Assembly (NCBI GenBank): GCA_973895155.1
Contig: OZ316894.1
Span: 6,572,001 to 6,636,000 of the forward strand
Source of the DNA: Marsupella aquatica
Taxonomy: Eukaryota; Marchantiophyta
DNA length: 64,000 bases
Reading direction: 5' to 3'
In this document: piece after piece, positions 13,349 to 25,920 of the stretch
Numbering within the stretch: the first letter of the stretch is position 1
Layout of the letters: every line of letters starts with the position of its first letter
Position numbers and translations under genes: made by a program
The notes under the pieces: generated by a model
Seen by the model: the letters and a program-made list of their open reading frames with translations, nothing else
What the model was told of the DNA's origin: nothing
Databases searched by the model: none

Positions 13349-15490
13349 ATTCTAAGGAATTAAAAACTTGCATTATTTCTTAAAAAAGGAGTTGCATATA
13401 TACCTGGGCTAGTGATAATTAATATGCCCTTCATAGCAAATGGAATGAAGTAATAACTAAGAATATATATAGTTAGTGGGGATGAGGCTCCCCACAATGT
13501 ACCACCCGGACAACCACTAGTGATAATATGCCCTACATAGCAAATTGAATGAATGAATTATCTGTGTAGCCCCTTATTTCTTTGCATAATGAGGTGTTTT
13601 AATTAATGAGCTTAGTTGGAGTTAGTGTTTCCAATCATTATCAGCAGCATTGTTGTCATCATTCTCACCAGGGACAGCTGTTCATTGTGAAACCCATTTG
13701 CTTTTGCATGAAAATCTGTTCTCAGATTCCTCTCCCTCCTTGAAAAAATTCAGGAAATCTGACTCTTTCTGCCATTTTCATACCTTTGACAGATTACACT
13801 CCCTAGTACCCGTATTGCTAGGAAAATAGATTGCTTGGAGGGAAGAGAGTCATTCAAGTGCGCATGATTGATTTTGATTGCGCATTTGCAAAAATATAAC
13901 TAAAGTGATAAAGTATTTTGTAGGCACATACCCCGTTTCTTCCTTGTGCTGAAGCTAGACCTGCATAAAACATTCATTTGGAGAAGCGGTTTCTTTTGCG
14001 AAAAATGCCTGCCCAGCGCAAAATGTTGGAAGCAATACAAAAAAATTCATTGTGTGCATGAATGAGTTGGCATGCACATGTACATTCAAGCACAAGGAAT
14101 CAATCACCTTGACCTCCTCGAGGTTTCCATAAGGTCTAGGACGTTTTGTCAAGCTAGATCAATAAAAATTGTTCCACGAGGAGAAATCTGAGTGTATTAG
14201 TCTTTCAACTTTGCAAGTCTCCAGTGGAGATCAAAGGCCACGTGCAACATTGAAAATTTCTCATTGAAATTTCTGAATTTTGGTGGCGTTGAATCTCATC
14301 ATTGCTGATTATTTGCTTCAGACATGCTAAAAGCAGTAGAAAATTGCCAAGTATAAGATTAGCCAAACCTCTAAGTTAATTACACAATCAGGGTAGAGTA
14401 ACCTTGGGTTAAGTATTATAGGTCTGCTAGTATTTAAACTCTGTGAAATTGAGGAAAATCTCATTTACAGAGACTAAGTTTTGGACAGGAGGAATAGGAA
14501 GAACTCTGTACCAATAGATCAGTCATGGATCATAAGCTTGATAGGAGTACGTCACAATTGCAGCGATTTGGGGCATGCATGGAAGTAACTTGGTCAATGA
14601 AGGCTACAATGTTCTGCTGGACAATGGGGAGTTGTGTGCTTTAGGGCCAAGCGCCCAAAAAGCTAGACTGAGCAAAGAAGAATAGAGTGTAGGAACACAA
14701 AAGCGGAGTTGTGTGAATCATTTTGTCAACCAGTCAATTCAGGACGTCGGGAGGATGGTATATGTACAATTTCTTTGTGCAAGTAAATGATGATGTTTAC
14801 CAAGCACTACTACATATTACACTCATTTTCTATGCTACATTTTTGAAAACAAATTGGCATCCCATTCTCTAAGAATTGGACAATCCCAGGCATACTCACA
14901 AATGGCAACATGCCATACTATCAGAGCCTTTGGACATCTTGATTTCCAATTGAAAGAACTGTGGAATTTTTTCCGATGCACAAAACTTACAACAAATCTG
15001 ATCCGTTAAAAACTACATTGGACCCCTCCAACAAAAAACATATTCACACATCTGATTGTTATTGTAACAAAAATGGTGTGCATACGTATGTAATCGGAAA
15101 TGTTCTGTTTCTGATGACAACGGACATTTGATCCGAAGATAGTTCATGGATTTGAGCTTTAGATACGTTGTTCAATCTATCAAAATGAGAAAAGGTTTTT
15201 GATTATGACATAATCACAAATATTGTTTCCAAAACTATTATTATTGGATGCTGATCTGGATAGTTACTTTGAATTGTCATATGGGATTAAGTTCCCATGC
15301 TCTGGACATACAAAATTGTATGGGAAAGATGTCTATAGTCACTCTCTTTATTACTAGTAAGGGATGAGTAACAACAACATAATATGATATAATGAATGAG
15401 CCTAGAGGCATAAAACATCAAAGGTCATAGGTCAAGGTTGGGGCCAAAGTGTATGCGTCAACCATGTGTCAATTGGGTCTGGAACATGAC
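13349..15490. other. AT-rich intergenic DNA, no gene recognised
   Basis: Only short, low-complexity ORFs are present. A CACTACTACATATTACACTC string near 14803 could be a decayed end of the CACTA element that lies to the right, but no partner end or target duplication was found. Confidence 0.4.
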
Positions 15491-15494
15491 CAAG

Positions 15495-17040
15495 GTAGGT
15501 AGGGCATCACAATAGATCAATCTGGATCATCAGCATATATATGGCAAGTTTAGAAACATTGCTCAAGATGATGTGGGAATGCAATGGGTCCAAGGTTCTC
15601 AAATTTGAGCTCACAACACTAGCTGTTTTCAACCACGTAATATCACATGGATCCTCCTCACAAGCCCTGTTATGCCCAACAAGGCTCGGCTTGAACCATT
15701 TGCACTTTAACACCACTTCCTCCAAAGTAACTTGAACATGATCTCTTTGATGGTAAGGATCTCAGTGTCAGGTGTGTTGCTTTGTGAATCTTGGGTAAAC
15801 CAACCCATAATCCCACAATTTTGTGTTGCTGCCCTCTTATTGTCAAGGCGTTCTACTCGGAAATGCCTTCCCTTTGACCACATTGCTGTCCAAGTAGAGA
15901 CCACAAGTAAAGGTCCACGAACCATGGTACATACAAAGATGATCTGTCACCATAATTCAACACTGTGCTAAATTCATTGGTTGTTCTTCTCTCAACACGG
16001 TGTCAATTATATGCTCCAATTTGGACCTCATGTAGGGAAGAATATTTGGGATAATACGTGGTCTCCAGTTTTGTCGCTTCTCCTCCTCATAAAAGTTAAT
16101 CCATCCCTAGACTACATCATTTAATTGACGAGTTGTACAACATAAATGTTGTGAGTTTTTATGCTCAGCAGAGCCTAAAACTTGTTCTCCCAGTGCACCT
16201 GTCAACCTAGCTATCATCCTCATAATCGGCTTCCAATCCCTTGCTACCTCATCTATCCACCCTTGGTGCATTTGGGTCAAGTGTGGCAAGTATGTTTGTA
16301 CAATAGAACATACTTTTGATTCCAAGATGACACTCCGCAATGCTACCACCCTGGCCGGGACCCTGGCATGACTTGTAACATAGGATTTTATGACTCCCAT
16401 GTAACGCTCTTGGACCCATTACATCCAACGGCAATGTACTGGGCCTGCAAGTGCCACCTCACACACTAAGTGGATGAGACAATGAACCCGAGTGGCCATA
16501 AAAAATGAAGGAGGAAGCACCCTTTCTAATTAACTTACACACCACCTCCACCCCAAATATTTCCATAGCAGGGATTTTGTCTCTCCTTAGCTCCTTATAA
16601 CAGACCCATCTCAAAAGCCGACCCAATGACCAAATGGCATTGATCATGCAAATGAATCATCACTACCCAACCCAATAATAGCCACTGGAATTGAATGATA
16701 CGCTGCAACAAACAATGGAAGTCATGAGTTTTCAAATATGATGGCCATAGTGGAGAGTCTGCTCCCCCAAATGCCTCACTTGCAAAGATTTTCTCCATAG
16801 CCAGTGGGAAATCTTATTGATCCTATGTGTCTACAAAACTCTGTTCATTCCTCTCTAGCTTGTCAACACCCAAGGAGGATGGACAGTTTGAGTATCACCT
16901 TGGGGGTCCAATGATTGCCAAAACCCCAAAATTAAAGGCCATGCATGTCCATTTCCTCACAACTTTCTCTCTAGTTATTATCCTTCTCACCATATGTATA
17001 GATGTCGGATCAAAGATTGACCAACATTCCCCTGAATGTG
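15495..17040 (-). pseudogene. CACTA (En/Spm) transposase remnant: DUF4218 and DUF4216 regions
   Basis: Reading the minus strand from right to left, pieces of a TNP2-type transposase appear in family order. First, SYLKTHDFHCLLQRI (about 16740) matches the LKTHDCHVLMQRL start of DUF4218. Then come ELRRDKIPAMEIFGVEVVCK (about 16590-16540), LPPSFFMATRVHCLIHL (about 16520-16460) and VALAGPVHCRWM followed by ERYMGVIKSYV (about 16450-16370), equal to the GPVHYRWMYPFER..G.LK.YV block. Last is a DUF4216 part: GRHFRVERLDNKRAATQNCG (about 15890-15830) and KCKWFKPSL with DPCDITWLKTASVVS (about 15700-15600). In-frame stops and several frameshifts break it, and the catalytic N-terminal part is missing or unrecognisable. 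Ancient and non-functional. Confidence 0.8.
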
Positions 17041-17290
17041 CATAGGGTCAAACAAATGTTTCAGTAATCTCTGAGTTATCAGTCATCTTCATTAGTCAGC
17101 CTGATATCAGTTGTGGTTCAAGATTGTTTTTCTTCAAAATCTTAGCCTAAGGGAGAATTGTTTTCACTATGGGGTTGTGATGCCTAGACAGGAATCACTC
17201 GGCCAGTTAAGTGGGTAAAGCAGGAAGGCACCCTAGGAACACCTTAGTATAGGGACAAATCAAGGAAAATATAAACCATTAGGGGCAACC

Positions 17291-20200
17291 ATGGAACCCG
17301 GGCCGAGACCGGAGGTAAGGACGCTGAGGGTGAAAACTCAATTAGGGTTAGGGCGCGTTAAGTGTCGGCGGCTAGGAAGGATCAACGGGAAGAAGGACCG
17401 GCAGAGGAGAGGGGTAAGGAGCGCTTGCAGGAGATGGTGGCTCATTTGCGAGCACGAACTAGGCAGACGACTACGGGAGGCCAACTACTGTCAGCTGCTT
17501 AGGCAAGCACTCGGGGAGAGAGTAGATACCGACGATCGACCTAAGGAGGGTATGAGCAACGTCAATCAAGCGGCACATTTCTGGGGATGCCTGTTCGAAC
17601 GGGCAACTGAGTACATCAAGACTTACGAGGACGAGGAATCAGAAAGGGCAGCTCGAGAACGACAGGAGCTCGCTCGATTGTGGGAGCTGCAGAAGACGAC
17701 TTTCTTAGGAGGCGAACTCATCAAGGACGAGTTCCTGTGGACACCTACTTCCAATCAACTTGACGATCTTTTGTTTTGCAAAGACAGTGTCGTCGGCATC
17801 CGAGAGGCCATCAAGAACTGCAACGACATACACTGGGAATTAAAGGGTAGCACAGAAAGGTGGACCCAGGCAACGGTGCTAGGAGAAACCTCCACGGCAG
17901 CAGAGATGAAGAGGAAGGGAGCCGTCAACGATGAAGCCACCCCGGCAAAAAGAACGAGGTCGGCGGCACCAAAGAAGCCAGCCGAGCAGCAGAGCAGGAG
18001 GCAGGGAGAAGCCGAAGAGGAGGAGGTCGATCCCATCAAGGCCATTCCAACCAGGGATGACACCTGGAAGGGCTGCGCGGCAACCCTACCGGTGGAGGTG
18101 CAACTACATTTTGCACGGGAGGAGGAGGCATGCTTTACGGCCATGCAGACCAAGAAGTACCAAGGCTTCATGGCCGGATCCGGCTTAGAGGCCTTTGTAA
18201 GATTACCATGGCTGAAGCCGGAGGTACCGGAGTCAGACCTATTAGAATTCGTGGGGTCATGGGAACCCGAGACCAATTGCACGAGGATATATGGGAAGGA
18301 TTTCTATCTTACTCCCAAGGTAATTGCCGAAGTGTTTGGCTTGCCGATAGGCAATAAGACCAAAGTTGATACCAGGAAGACCTTGCCTGACAAGGAGTTC
18401 CGGTCGTTCCCCGGGCCATCAACGAAGAATGGCTTCTTCCGGAACACCTGCACCAACCCGCACATAGGAGAGATGATCGACTTCTTATGGGTGACCATGC
18501 ATTGTAACTTGCCGAGGGAAAAGATTGGCAAGGCACAGGTCTATCTGGCAGAAAGGCCAGACCCAAGCCGGGACTACAACGGGTACCTCCTCAACCAATT
18601 GAAGAAGATCTTAAAGGAGGAGCAGCAGGTAATCGGCATGGGGAGCGTGTCGCGGCTTGGCTATCACATGCCGCTGTTGTGCCGGTATGCCAGAGGTCAG
18701 ACTTTTGCCCCAGTACTTCCCCTGCAGGTAAGGGCACCCGAGGAAGCTCCAACGCCGAGGCCGTTGGCTGAGAAGCCTCAACCACCTGTTAGCCCTACGA
18801 TCGAGCAGGTGGTTAGGCCCAGGAAGGAGGACTTGCCGATGCAGCAACCAGGCATGCAGAGTCTGCTGAAACTACTCGAGAAGGAAAAGAAATCGGCATC
18901 GGCAACAACAACGGCAACGGCAACAATGCAGGACACTACTACAGAGGTAGGCCTACACCGACTCACAAGAGAAAACCCCTTTGCTGGAGACAAGGAGAGA
19001 ATCAGGCCGGAATCCAAGCCAGGTGTTCGAATGTATGTGGGAATCTCAAGCCCCGAATCTGAGGCAGAATTGCCTGAAGCTCCTACCGACGAAGAGGAGA
19101 GGGAGAAGCCGAACGTCCAAGAGGTAGAGGAGGCAGTGGAGGACTGCAGCCATGATAATTCCGGCTATGGGTCGGATCATCACGTTCCAGGAGTAAGGAC
19201 CTGTGGCCGGTTTGTCCCCACACTTCCAAGGGTAGTGCGAGGGGACCCCAACCAGCAGAGTAGCCCTGAGTCTCCCCCACCAGATGTTGCTCCCCCGAGC
19301 TTCGACGACATAAAACAGACGGTGCAGGAATTTCAGGAGCGAATCAGGATGGAGCAGGAGGCAGCCCTGGCTAGGGAAAAGGATTTACCAGGAGGAGATT
19401 GGCCGGAGGACATCAGGCGGCTAGCCAAAAAAGGAAGCAAACCTCTAGCCACGATTGAAGAGATCCGCAAGACGGCTTGGGAGCAGAGGCCGCGATGGGC
19501 GATGCCGATCACTTCTACTTACTCCACCTACGCTAAGAATAGAGCCATGGAGTATGGTGAGATGTGTGGGGAACTTGCGCTCGGCATCTTTGGAGAGGAG
19601 TTGGAGGTAGGACCCTTTTTCCATAGGGAGCAGTTGGAGAAGCACCAATTAGAAGAAGCGGTGGCTTTAGAGAGAAGCAAGAAGGACGAGGTCATTCGGC
19701 GGCTTAGGAGGATGGAAGCCGAGATTGAGGATCTAAGGGCGGCCAAGAAAGCCCAAGATGAACTGCGGATTAAACGGCATGAGCTGAACATCATGCAGGG
19801 GCAGTTGGACACCGCGCAGGCTGATAATCAGAATATCAAGGATAAACTGACGCAGACGCAGGGAGAGTTGGCCGACACGATCAAAGAGAGGGAGAAGTGG
19901 AAGCAAGAGCTGAAGAATACAGAGGAGGCCCACATAACAGCCAACAGCCGGGCCATGGCCTCGGGGGGGTCACTTCCACGGAAGTGACACATCACGTGCG
20001 ACGAAGTATAGGCCCATTTAAATGGGTGTGGCGGAAGACTTCCAAAGTTTGGTGGAAGAACACATAGTGCATGTTTTATTGATTGGTCGACTTTAAAGAA
20101 CACATAGGCCTATTTAATTGCAAAAAATACTTTCTATAAAGTTTTTAGGGGTTTTTTAATAAAAAATGACAAAATTTTAAGAAAGAAAGGGCTTTGCAAA

Positions 20201-21262
20201 AAAATATTTTTCACTTTAAAGTTAGGGGGGTCAAACCCTAAAACGTCGCACGCGATGTATGACCCTCCATATAGTGACCCCCCCGAGGCCATGGCGGAGA
20301 CCCAAAGAAAGGAATGGGCGTTGAAGGGGGAGCTCGAGAAAATCCGCGGAGCCCTTGAGCAGAAGGAGGCCGAGTTAGGGAAATCCTATCAAGGGATTAT
20401 GGCGCTGCAGCAGGAGCTTGTGTCCCTGACGGCCAGCTTCAAGGCCGACCTAAGGGAGAAGGACGAGATGCTCGAACAGACTTACGCCAAGATGAACCAG
20501 ATGGAGTCTGTCATCATTGCAGAGCTCGACAAGGAGCTAAGAGCAACCCGGGAGGAGAGGACTACCTTGAAACAAGAACGGGAGGAAGCCCAGAAGGAAC
20601 TAGAGGAGGCACGCAAGGACCTGGATGAGACCTAGGAGGAGTTGGAGGAAATCACGAGGAAGATGGAGAACCTCCAGCGGCGGGCCGACAACCAAACTGA
20701 GCGGCTGAAGAAACAAGCCGCAGTATTTAAGTGCTTGTCTTCATCAGGCCCAACTCCAATTGGGGCAACCAAGTTACCAGGAGTGGTACTGGCCGAAGAA
20801 AAAGCCGCGCCACCTGCACCAGTGCCGGAAGTAAGTGGGAAGGGGAAGGGACCAGCTGCCGAACCAGAAAAGAAGAAAAAACGGAAACCTTCAGGGTCAA
20901 GGAGTAATCCGACTCCACAAGCCGTGGTGACCAAGGAGGTAGAACCAGCACCATCCTCCGACATGAATACGGCAATAGATCCCGCTATCATCACAGGTGG
21001 GGGTGGTGCGGCCCAAGCCGAACTACTCAGTAATGAGGCCGGTATTCCAGATCCGCCTCTTGAGCAGGCCGGGGAGACCGTAGCCGAGGCTGAGGCCGTA
21101 ACCGATTCCCGAGCCGATGCCGACGCCGATGGTGGACCCAGTCAGGCCGATGGAGAGTTGACTCAGTCAAGGGCAGGTAATCTGTCAGAGAATGAACCTA
21201 CGGCAGTGGCTGAGGAGGAAGCGTTGGGGGCGTCCATTAAGGATCCACCACCGGTGTCGTGA
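17291..21262 (+). pseudogene. Transposon-like long coiled-coil ORF, split by a MITE and an in-frame TAG
   Basis: The first block (17291-19987) encodes 898 aa. It has an Arg-rich N-terminus, a charged linker and a globular block at about residues 250-490 with FYLTPKVIAEVFGLPIGN, reminiscent of the plant-mobile-domain or putative-plant-transposon proteins. Then follow a Pro/Glu-rich stretch and a long coiled coil from about residue 790. A 327-bp MITE at 19960-20286 supplies the premature stop. Past the element the same coiled coil continues (MAETQRKEWALKGELEK onward), and removing the insert plus one 9-bp duplication keeps the frame. A TAG at 20636-20638 then interrupts the same frame before a final 206 codons (20642-21262), rich in Ala, Pro and Glu. 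Base composition is clearly GC-richer than the flanks. No reverse transcriptase, integrase or transposase motif was seen. The function is unknown; most likely it is the coding part of a non-autonomous retroelement or DNA transposon. The start at 17291 is only the first ATG. Confidence 0.6.
19960..20286. mobile_element. MITE, Mutator-like family, complete copy B (327 bp), inserted in the coiled-coil ORF
   Basis: The left end CTCGGGGGGGTCAC and right end GTGACCCCCCCGA are inverted. Both are followed inward by a second matching block, ACATCACGTGCGACG on the left and its diverged complement on the right. The flanks are a perfect 9-bp duplication GGCCATGGC (19951-19959 and 20287-20295). Nine bases is the usual target duplication of Mutator-like elements. 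The interior is AT-rich and non-coding. The insertion lies inside an otherwise open reading frame, which dates it after that ORF arrived. Confidence 0.88.
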
Positions 21263-23159
21263 CGGTGCAAGGGCGCCGTTCCTTTTAGGGAGGGCGGACG
21301 TGGAGGGAGGAGGCGTGAGTGGGCAGGGCGGGCGCTGATCTCCAAGTTTAGGATTAGGATCAAGACCAGGAGCGGCCCTGACACTTAGCTTAGTGGGATT
21401 GCGGTCCCACTGGTAGGAGCAACACTTGTGCTCCTGCCTTGCTGTACAAGGTAGATTCAGGCAAGTAGATTATTGTTAAGTAGATTAGGCTTACGATGCA
21501 AAGAATGGCGGATCCACTACCAGGATAAGTACCTGGGCAGCGGGGAGCTCAGGGCCTCTTCTTTAGCAAGTTTTTAGTTTGCACCAGCCGGGCTGGGATC
21601 AAGTAGTACGAGAAGCTCTCGGTTAGTCATACAGTGACCCTTGTGTATATTCATGTTTCCTCATGCCTAAGAGCTGAATAGAGTTGGCCTCACGGCTTAG
21701 TTCGCAGAGCTTGTGTATGAGATGTACTGTTTGTATGGCAAGTGCATGGTATGACTCAGTCAGAATGAGTCATTTTGCTATTTGTGTGTCGCATTAACTT
21801 GTGTGAAGAGTGCCCACATCAACCAAAAGGAAGGAAAGTAAGCAGGGGAGTGAGAGTTGGATGTGTCGAGCTGAGAGAGGTCTTAGCGGCTTAACCAAGC
21901 CTATTGGGGATCATTCCGGCGGCGGAATCCAAACATACCGAACAAGACGGAGGGGAAGATAGGGGAAGGCCTAGATTAGGCCGGCTACGTATCTCATGAC
22001 CCGATGAAGGATCTGTCCAGTATATGTGTGTAAAATGTTAATAGTAGTAGTAGAAGGTTAGCAGCGTCCCATGCCGCTAAGCCGCGGAAACGGCCTCGCC
22101 AAGCGCGAAACCTGCGGGAATCGGCTTGAGCTGGGGGGTTTCTTGGGTTTAGGGAGCCATGGGACGCACCACAAGCCTGTATATATCCACACAGGAATCT
22201 TGTCGGAGAGGAACTGCTTGATGTGGTATTCTCCTCTCCCCGGACTGGTTGGGCTATGACCAACTCCTATAGGCTGAAGTTGTAACAATTCGGGTCAATC
22301 TGTAACTTTGGGAGTACGTTCTTTGAATTGTGCTTTCCAAGTCCTGCTTGAAACCTTAACCTTGAGATCAAACAAACAACTGTCATCTTCAGAGACTCCT
22401 TACTCTTTCTTAACAGTCACTTTCACTTTCCTGACTGTGACCAAAGGTTCCCCCGCAAACTAGGTCTTTCTATTCCTAGTCCACGAACCACGGCTTTTAT
22501 ACTTAGCCCACCCAAGGAAACAATATGGGCCTGGAAGTTGTCTCGCTTCACTGAAATCCACACCTATACCAAGTAAAATAGTTATTATCTCTATGCTGTA
22601 CGTATATTCATAAGTATTTGGTTCTAGTCTTAGCTAGTACTTTTGGTCAAATCTATTGACACGTTCGCAACCACTCTGCCATCTAGATCTACGTACTGAA
22701 ATGTGCAATCCTCTTGAGCTTGCTTATTACAATATATTACTTACTATGTGCAATCCTCTTAAGTTTGCTTACTAAATATATTACTTACTGTATAGCCTTC
22801 AGTTTTACTGCTAAATGCTCTGCTAAACTTTCAATTTCACTGATAAAGAATAATCTTGATTCCAAACCTGTACTTCATTGAAATCGAATTTGCATCAAAA
22901 CAGATGGTATTTACAGGCGATATACAATACAACAAGGTATCACTGGGATTGCTTGAGAAACATGGAACTCGAAGGTCTAGAATACCATGTACGATCGCTC
23001 AATCTTGATCGACCATATATAATATATATATGACTCCCTTAAAATGAAATAGATTCAATGTATCACATTCCTGCGAAGAGTAGACCTCATTGCTTACCAA
23101 ACGATTTCAGAATATTGAGGGGATGCATGTACGTCCAAATCAGCAGGAACCTCGATCAT
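21263..23159. other. Non-coding DNA 3' of the coiled-coil ORF, probably its untranslated region or a terminal repeat
   Basis: To about 22300 the sequence keeps the raised GC content of the ORF and looks like the 3' part of the same element. No matching copy of this stretch was seen upstream of 17291, so LTRs could not be shown. From about 22550 the DNA returns to AT-rich single-copy character. No gene was recognised. Confidence 0.4.
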
Positions 23160-23622
23160 TCAGTATCTGCGGGGCCATCCAGGGTTGTCTTTAATTTGAC
23201 GGAGATGGCGCAACAGGTCTATGTCTGAACAGTTAGAGATAGACTGCCCTTGAGATGTGTCTGTGGTGAAAACATAATCTGGCTCTTTCGAAACCTCCTC
23301 AGAAGTAGCGGGTACCTAGCTCCTCAGAAGAATCGGGCGTATATTTCTCATTTGTACTCAATTCCTCCCACCACTGGCCTAAGCTAACTGTTTCAAACGA
23401 AAATCCTCGGTAAGTCCTCCAAGTCACTGTCAGTAATTGGTGAACCGCCCATGACTTGATCGACGGTTCAGCTTGCCTTGTTTCCTGCGGCCACATGTTC
23501 CGCTCAGTTGAATGTCCAACAGCAAACACAATATCAGACAAATGAACATCGAAATTGAAATGGTTATTGGGCCAAGATAATATGTCCATTGATATATAGT
23601 TGTTCATATATATTAGAGCCAA
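23160..23622 (-). pseudogene. Possible exon or gene fragment of unknown family, with one frameshift
   Basis: One minus-strand frame is open from 23622 to about 23320, including QWWEELSTNEKYTPDSSEE. A second frame picks up from about 23308 with SEEVSKEPDYVFTTDTSQGQ and ends LRHLRQIKDNPGWPRRY before a TGA at 23162-23160. The two share the SEE register, as if a small indel or a missed intron separated them. Composition resembles real protein, but no family was recognised and no upstream exon was found. Confidence 0.3.
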
Positions 23623-25674
23623 AGTTTATATGAAAATCTCAGATACCAACCAATCAAACCCCCTCGCTTCTTTAAATACGGCTGGCTTGTAGGTACCTTA
23701 GTTATTTGAACATAAAGATCACGTACGTACTTGAAACATAAGAGAACTGAAATCTCTCTCTCTCTGTGTCTCTCTCTGGAGCCTGTTTTGGAGCCTGATT
23801 TAACTGAACAAAACTCAGCAAAATTTTATCCTGATCTGTTGCAACATATGATGATCGAAACTATGCCACCCACACCACTAGCTAGACTGCGCATTCTATA
23901 TTCAAATTCCTAGCTATTGGAGATTGACCTGTATAATAATTGGATAGATGGAGTAACTAGTCTTCTACCGTAATGGAAAGCTAGGGAGGGCCAAGCGCAG
24001 GTGGAAGACTACCCTCGAACTCCCAGCAAATATTTAATTCGATCAATATTCTCCTTGTCACGAAACAAGGTACATGCAACAATCCAAAAAGTACGGACAT
24101 GGGTAACTCTATATTCTTAAGCATGTCTATGCAGGAATCCATACATATATCACCAAGCTAGTAGAACGTTGAATGGTAACTCCTTGGGACTCCTTGGTGG
24201 ATGATAAAGTTTTACTTCAATTCGATTAGTAACGTTGAAGATAGTGAGACGACTTTAAACCCTAGACATCAATCTTCACTACCCTAGCACTCGAAAAAAA
24301 GAGGGAGCAAGTACTTTGAATTTGGTTAGCTCTATCCATTTAACGTACACCAAACCAAGTTCTCATAAGTCTATTACCAACCTTTGGACCAATAGGCAGA
24401 GAAGAAAGTCACAAATTTATTCCAACGATTGAAGCAGCCAAGATCATCCAGACTACATCCAGAGTAATTGATCGAGTCACAACTCTGGCCTGCGTGCGGG
24501 TCAACCTTGAATCACAAGTCCTGCCGGACCGGAGGAGTGGAAACTCAAAATTGATAGAGAAAAGAGTAAGTGCGCAAGGTCTTCAATAAGGTTAGCGGAT
24601 GTGCGCAAGGTCTTTAATAGGGTTAGCAAAAATGACCAATGACGATTGAATATATGACTACTGAAGTGTCACCCAAGGAGCATGCACTCCATCACTAATT
24701 AAGGCTTCATTCCAGGCTGCACAGTATCTATTTAGTAGGTCCTGACTCTCACACTGGGCAGGAATCTCCTTTGCTCCCGTTAATGACATGTATAGTTTGC
24801 TGTAGGCCATGCAACTAGCTTTGAGCCCAGGTCTGACTCTATAACATACAACCACGCCTATTTTCAGCCCCGAGGCCATTTTGGATCAGCCATATCTATG
24901 ATCAAATATTCAAAATCATATAATCTGGGCCTGTAGGGGATTTCCACGTACCCAACCTAGCTATCTCCCCCTCCCCAGCCCAAAGGCAGCATTTTATTGC
25001 ATGGTAACTACTTTGGGCAGCCAGGTAGGCAGCAGAAAGAAGGATCTCTTCCATTCAGACCTGCCCAGATCCACCTGCCAGGAAGGGGAATTGCATTGTT
25101 AGGCCGGACTTTAGGGAGCAGGGTGTGGAGCGGACGAGTATGATGGGAGAAAACTCTTCCATAATTGCCAGTCGTACCTGACTTCCTTGACAAATTAAAA
25201 GAAGCTGTAACAGTGCATTGGTGGTTACTAGTTTAGGTGGAGAGCTATATACGCTGTCTGAATTTGGTGGGGTTCAGTGAAAGACTCTTGCTTATTACGT
25301 AGATCCCTCACCTAAGTACCAATACAAATTTGTCTTCTTACAAGTCGAATGGTGTGGGGTTGAATGAACAAAACTCCTTCCATCCGCGCTTTGATCGATC
25401 TATGCGCTCCTACCCGGGTCTTGATAAAGCATGCCGTTCGTCTGCCAGGGGTAGACGAGCCAGGTTGCGACAACGTAACGCATCCCATTCATCTACCATA
25501 CACTGGTGGTTAGTTTATGCAGGCTGCGCTCAAGCTGGCGGGTACTGCTATATATAGAGGTTCTTTTCTAATCCCACTCAATTCATTAATCTGCAAGCTC
25601 TAATTAAGGATTCAAGCATAGCATTGCTTGGTGATCGATTACTTTAGGCAGCTGGGCCCTGCCGGTAGCTAGTA
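23623..25674. other. Intergenic DNA, no gene recognised
   Basis: It contains a CT-rich microsatellite near 23750-23780 and a short direct duplication near 24560-24620 (GTGCGCAAGGTCTT..AATA). One short minus ORF at 24658-24879 has no known relatives. Nothing convincing was found. Confidence 0.35.
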
Positions 25675-25920
25675 GGCTATTTTTCTTCTCTTCATTTCCG
25701 TCTGTAAGAAGTCTTAGTCGTCGTTCGATCTCCTACTCACGTATTCCCCTCTGAAAGAAATGTAGCATCTCTCGTGGACAATCAGTTTAGTAGCTATATA
25801 GGCTATTTTTCTTCTCTTCATTTCCGCATGTAAGAAGTCTTAGTCGTCGTTCGATCTCCTACTCACTTATTTCCCTCTGAGAGAAATGTAGCATCTCTCG
25901 ATCATGGACAATCAGTTTCA
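25675..25920. repeat. 126-bp tandem duplication upstream of the F-box pseudogene
   Basis: Copies start at 25675 and 25801 with GGCTATTTTTCTTCTCTTCA and run through TAAGAAGTCTTAGTCGTCG and a block ending ATCAGTTT. They differ by a few substitutions and a small insertion. The pyrimidine-rich content and its position before an intron-like acceptor (GTTTGCAACAG near 26651) suggest a duplicated 5' leader or promoter segment. Confidence 0.8.

Noticed and set aside
17755-18282. 175-codon minus-strand ORF
   Set aside because: Shadow of the GC-rich coiled-coil ORF on the other strand; no independent motif.
17110-22300. LTR retrotransposon with paired LTRs around the coiled-coil ORF
   Set aside because: No repeated flanks, primer-binding site or polymerase domains could be identified by eye.
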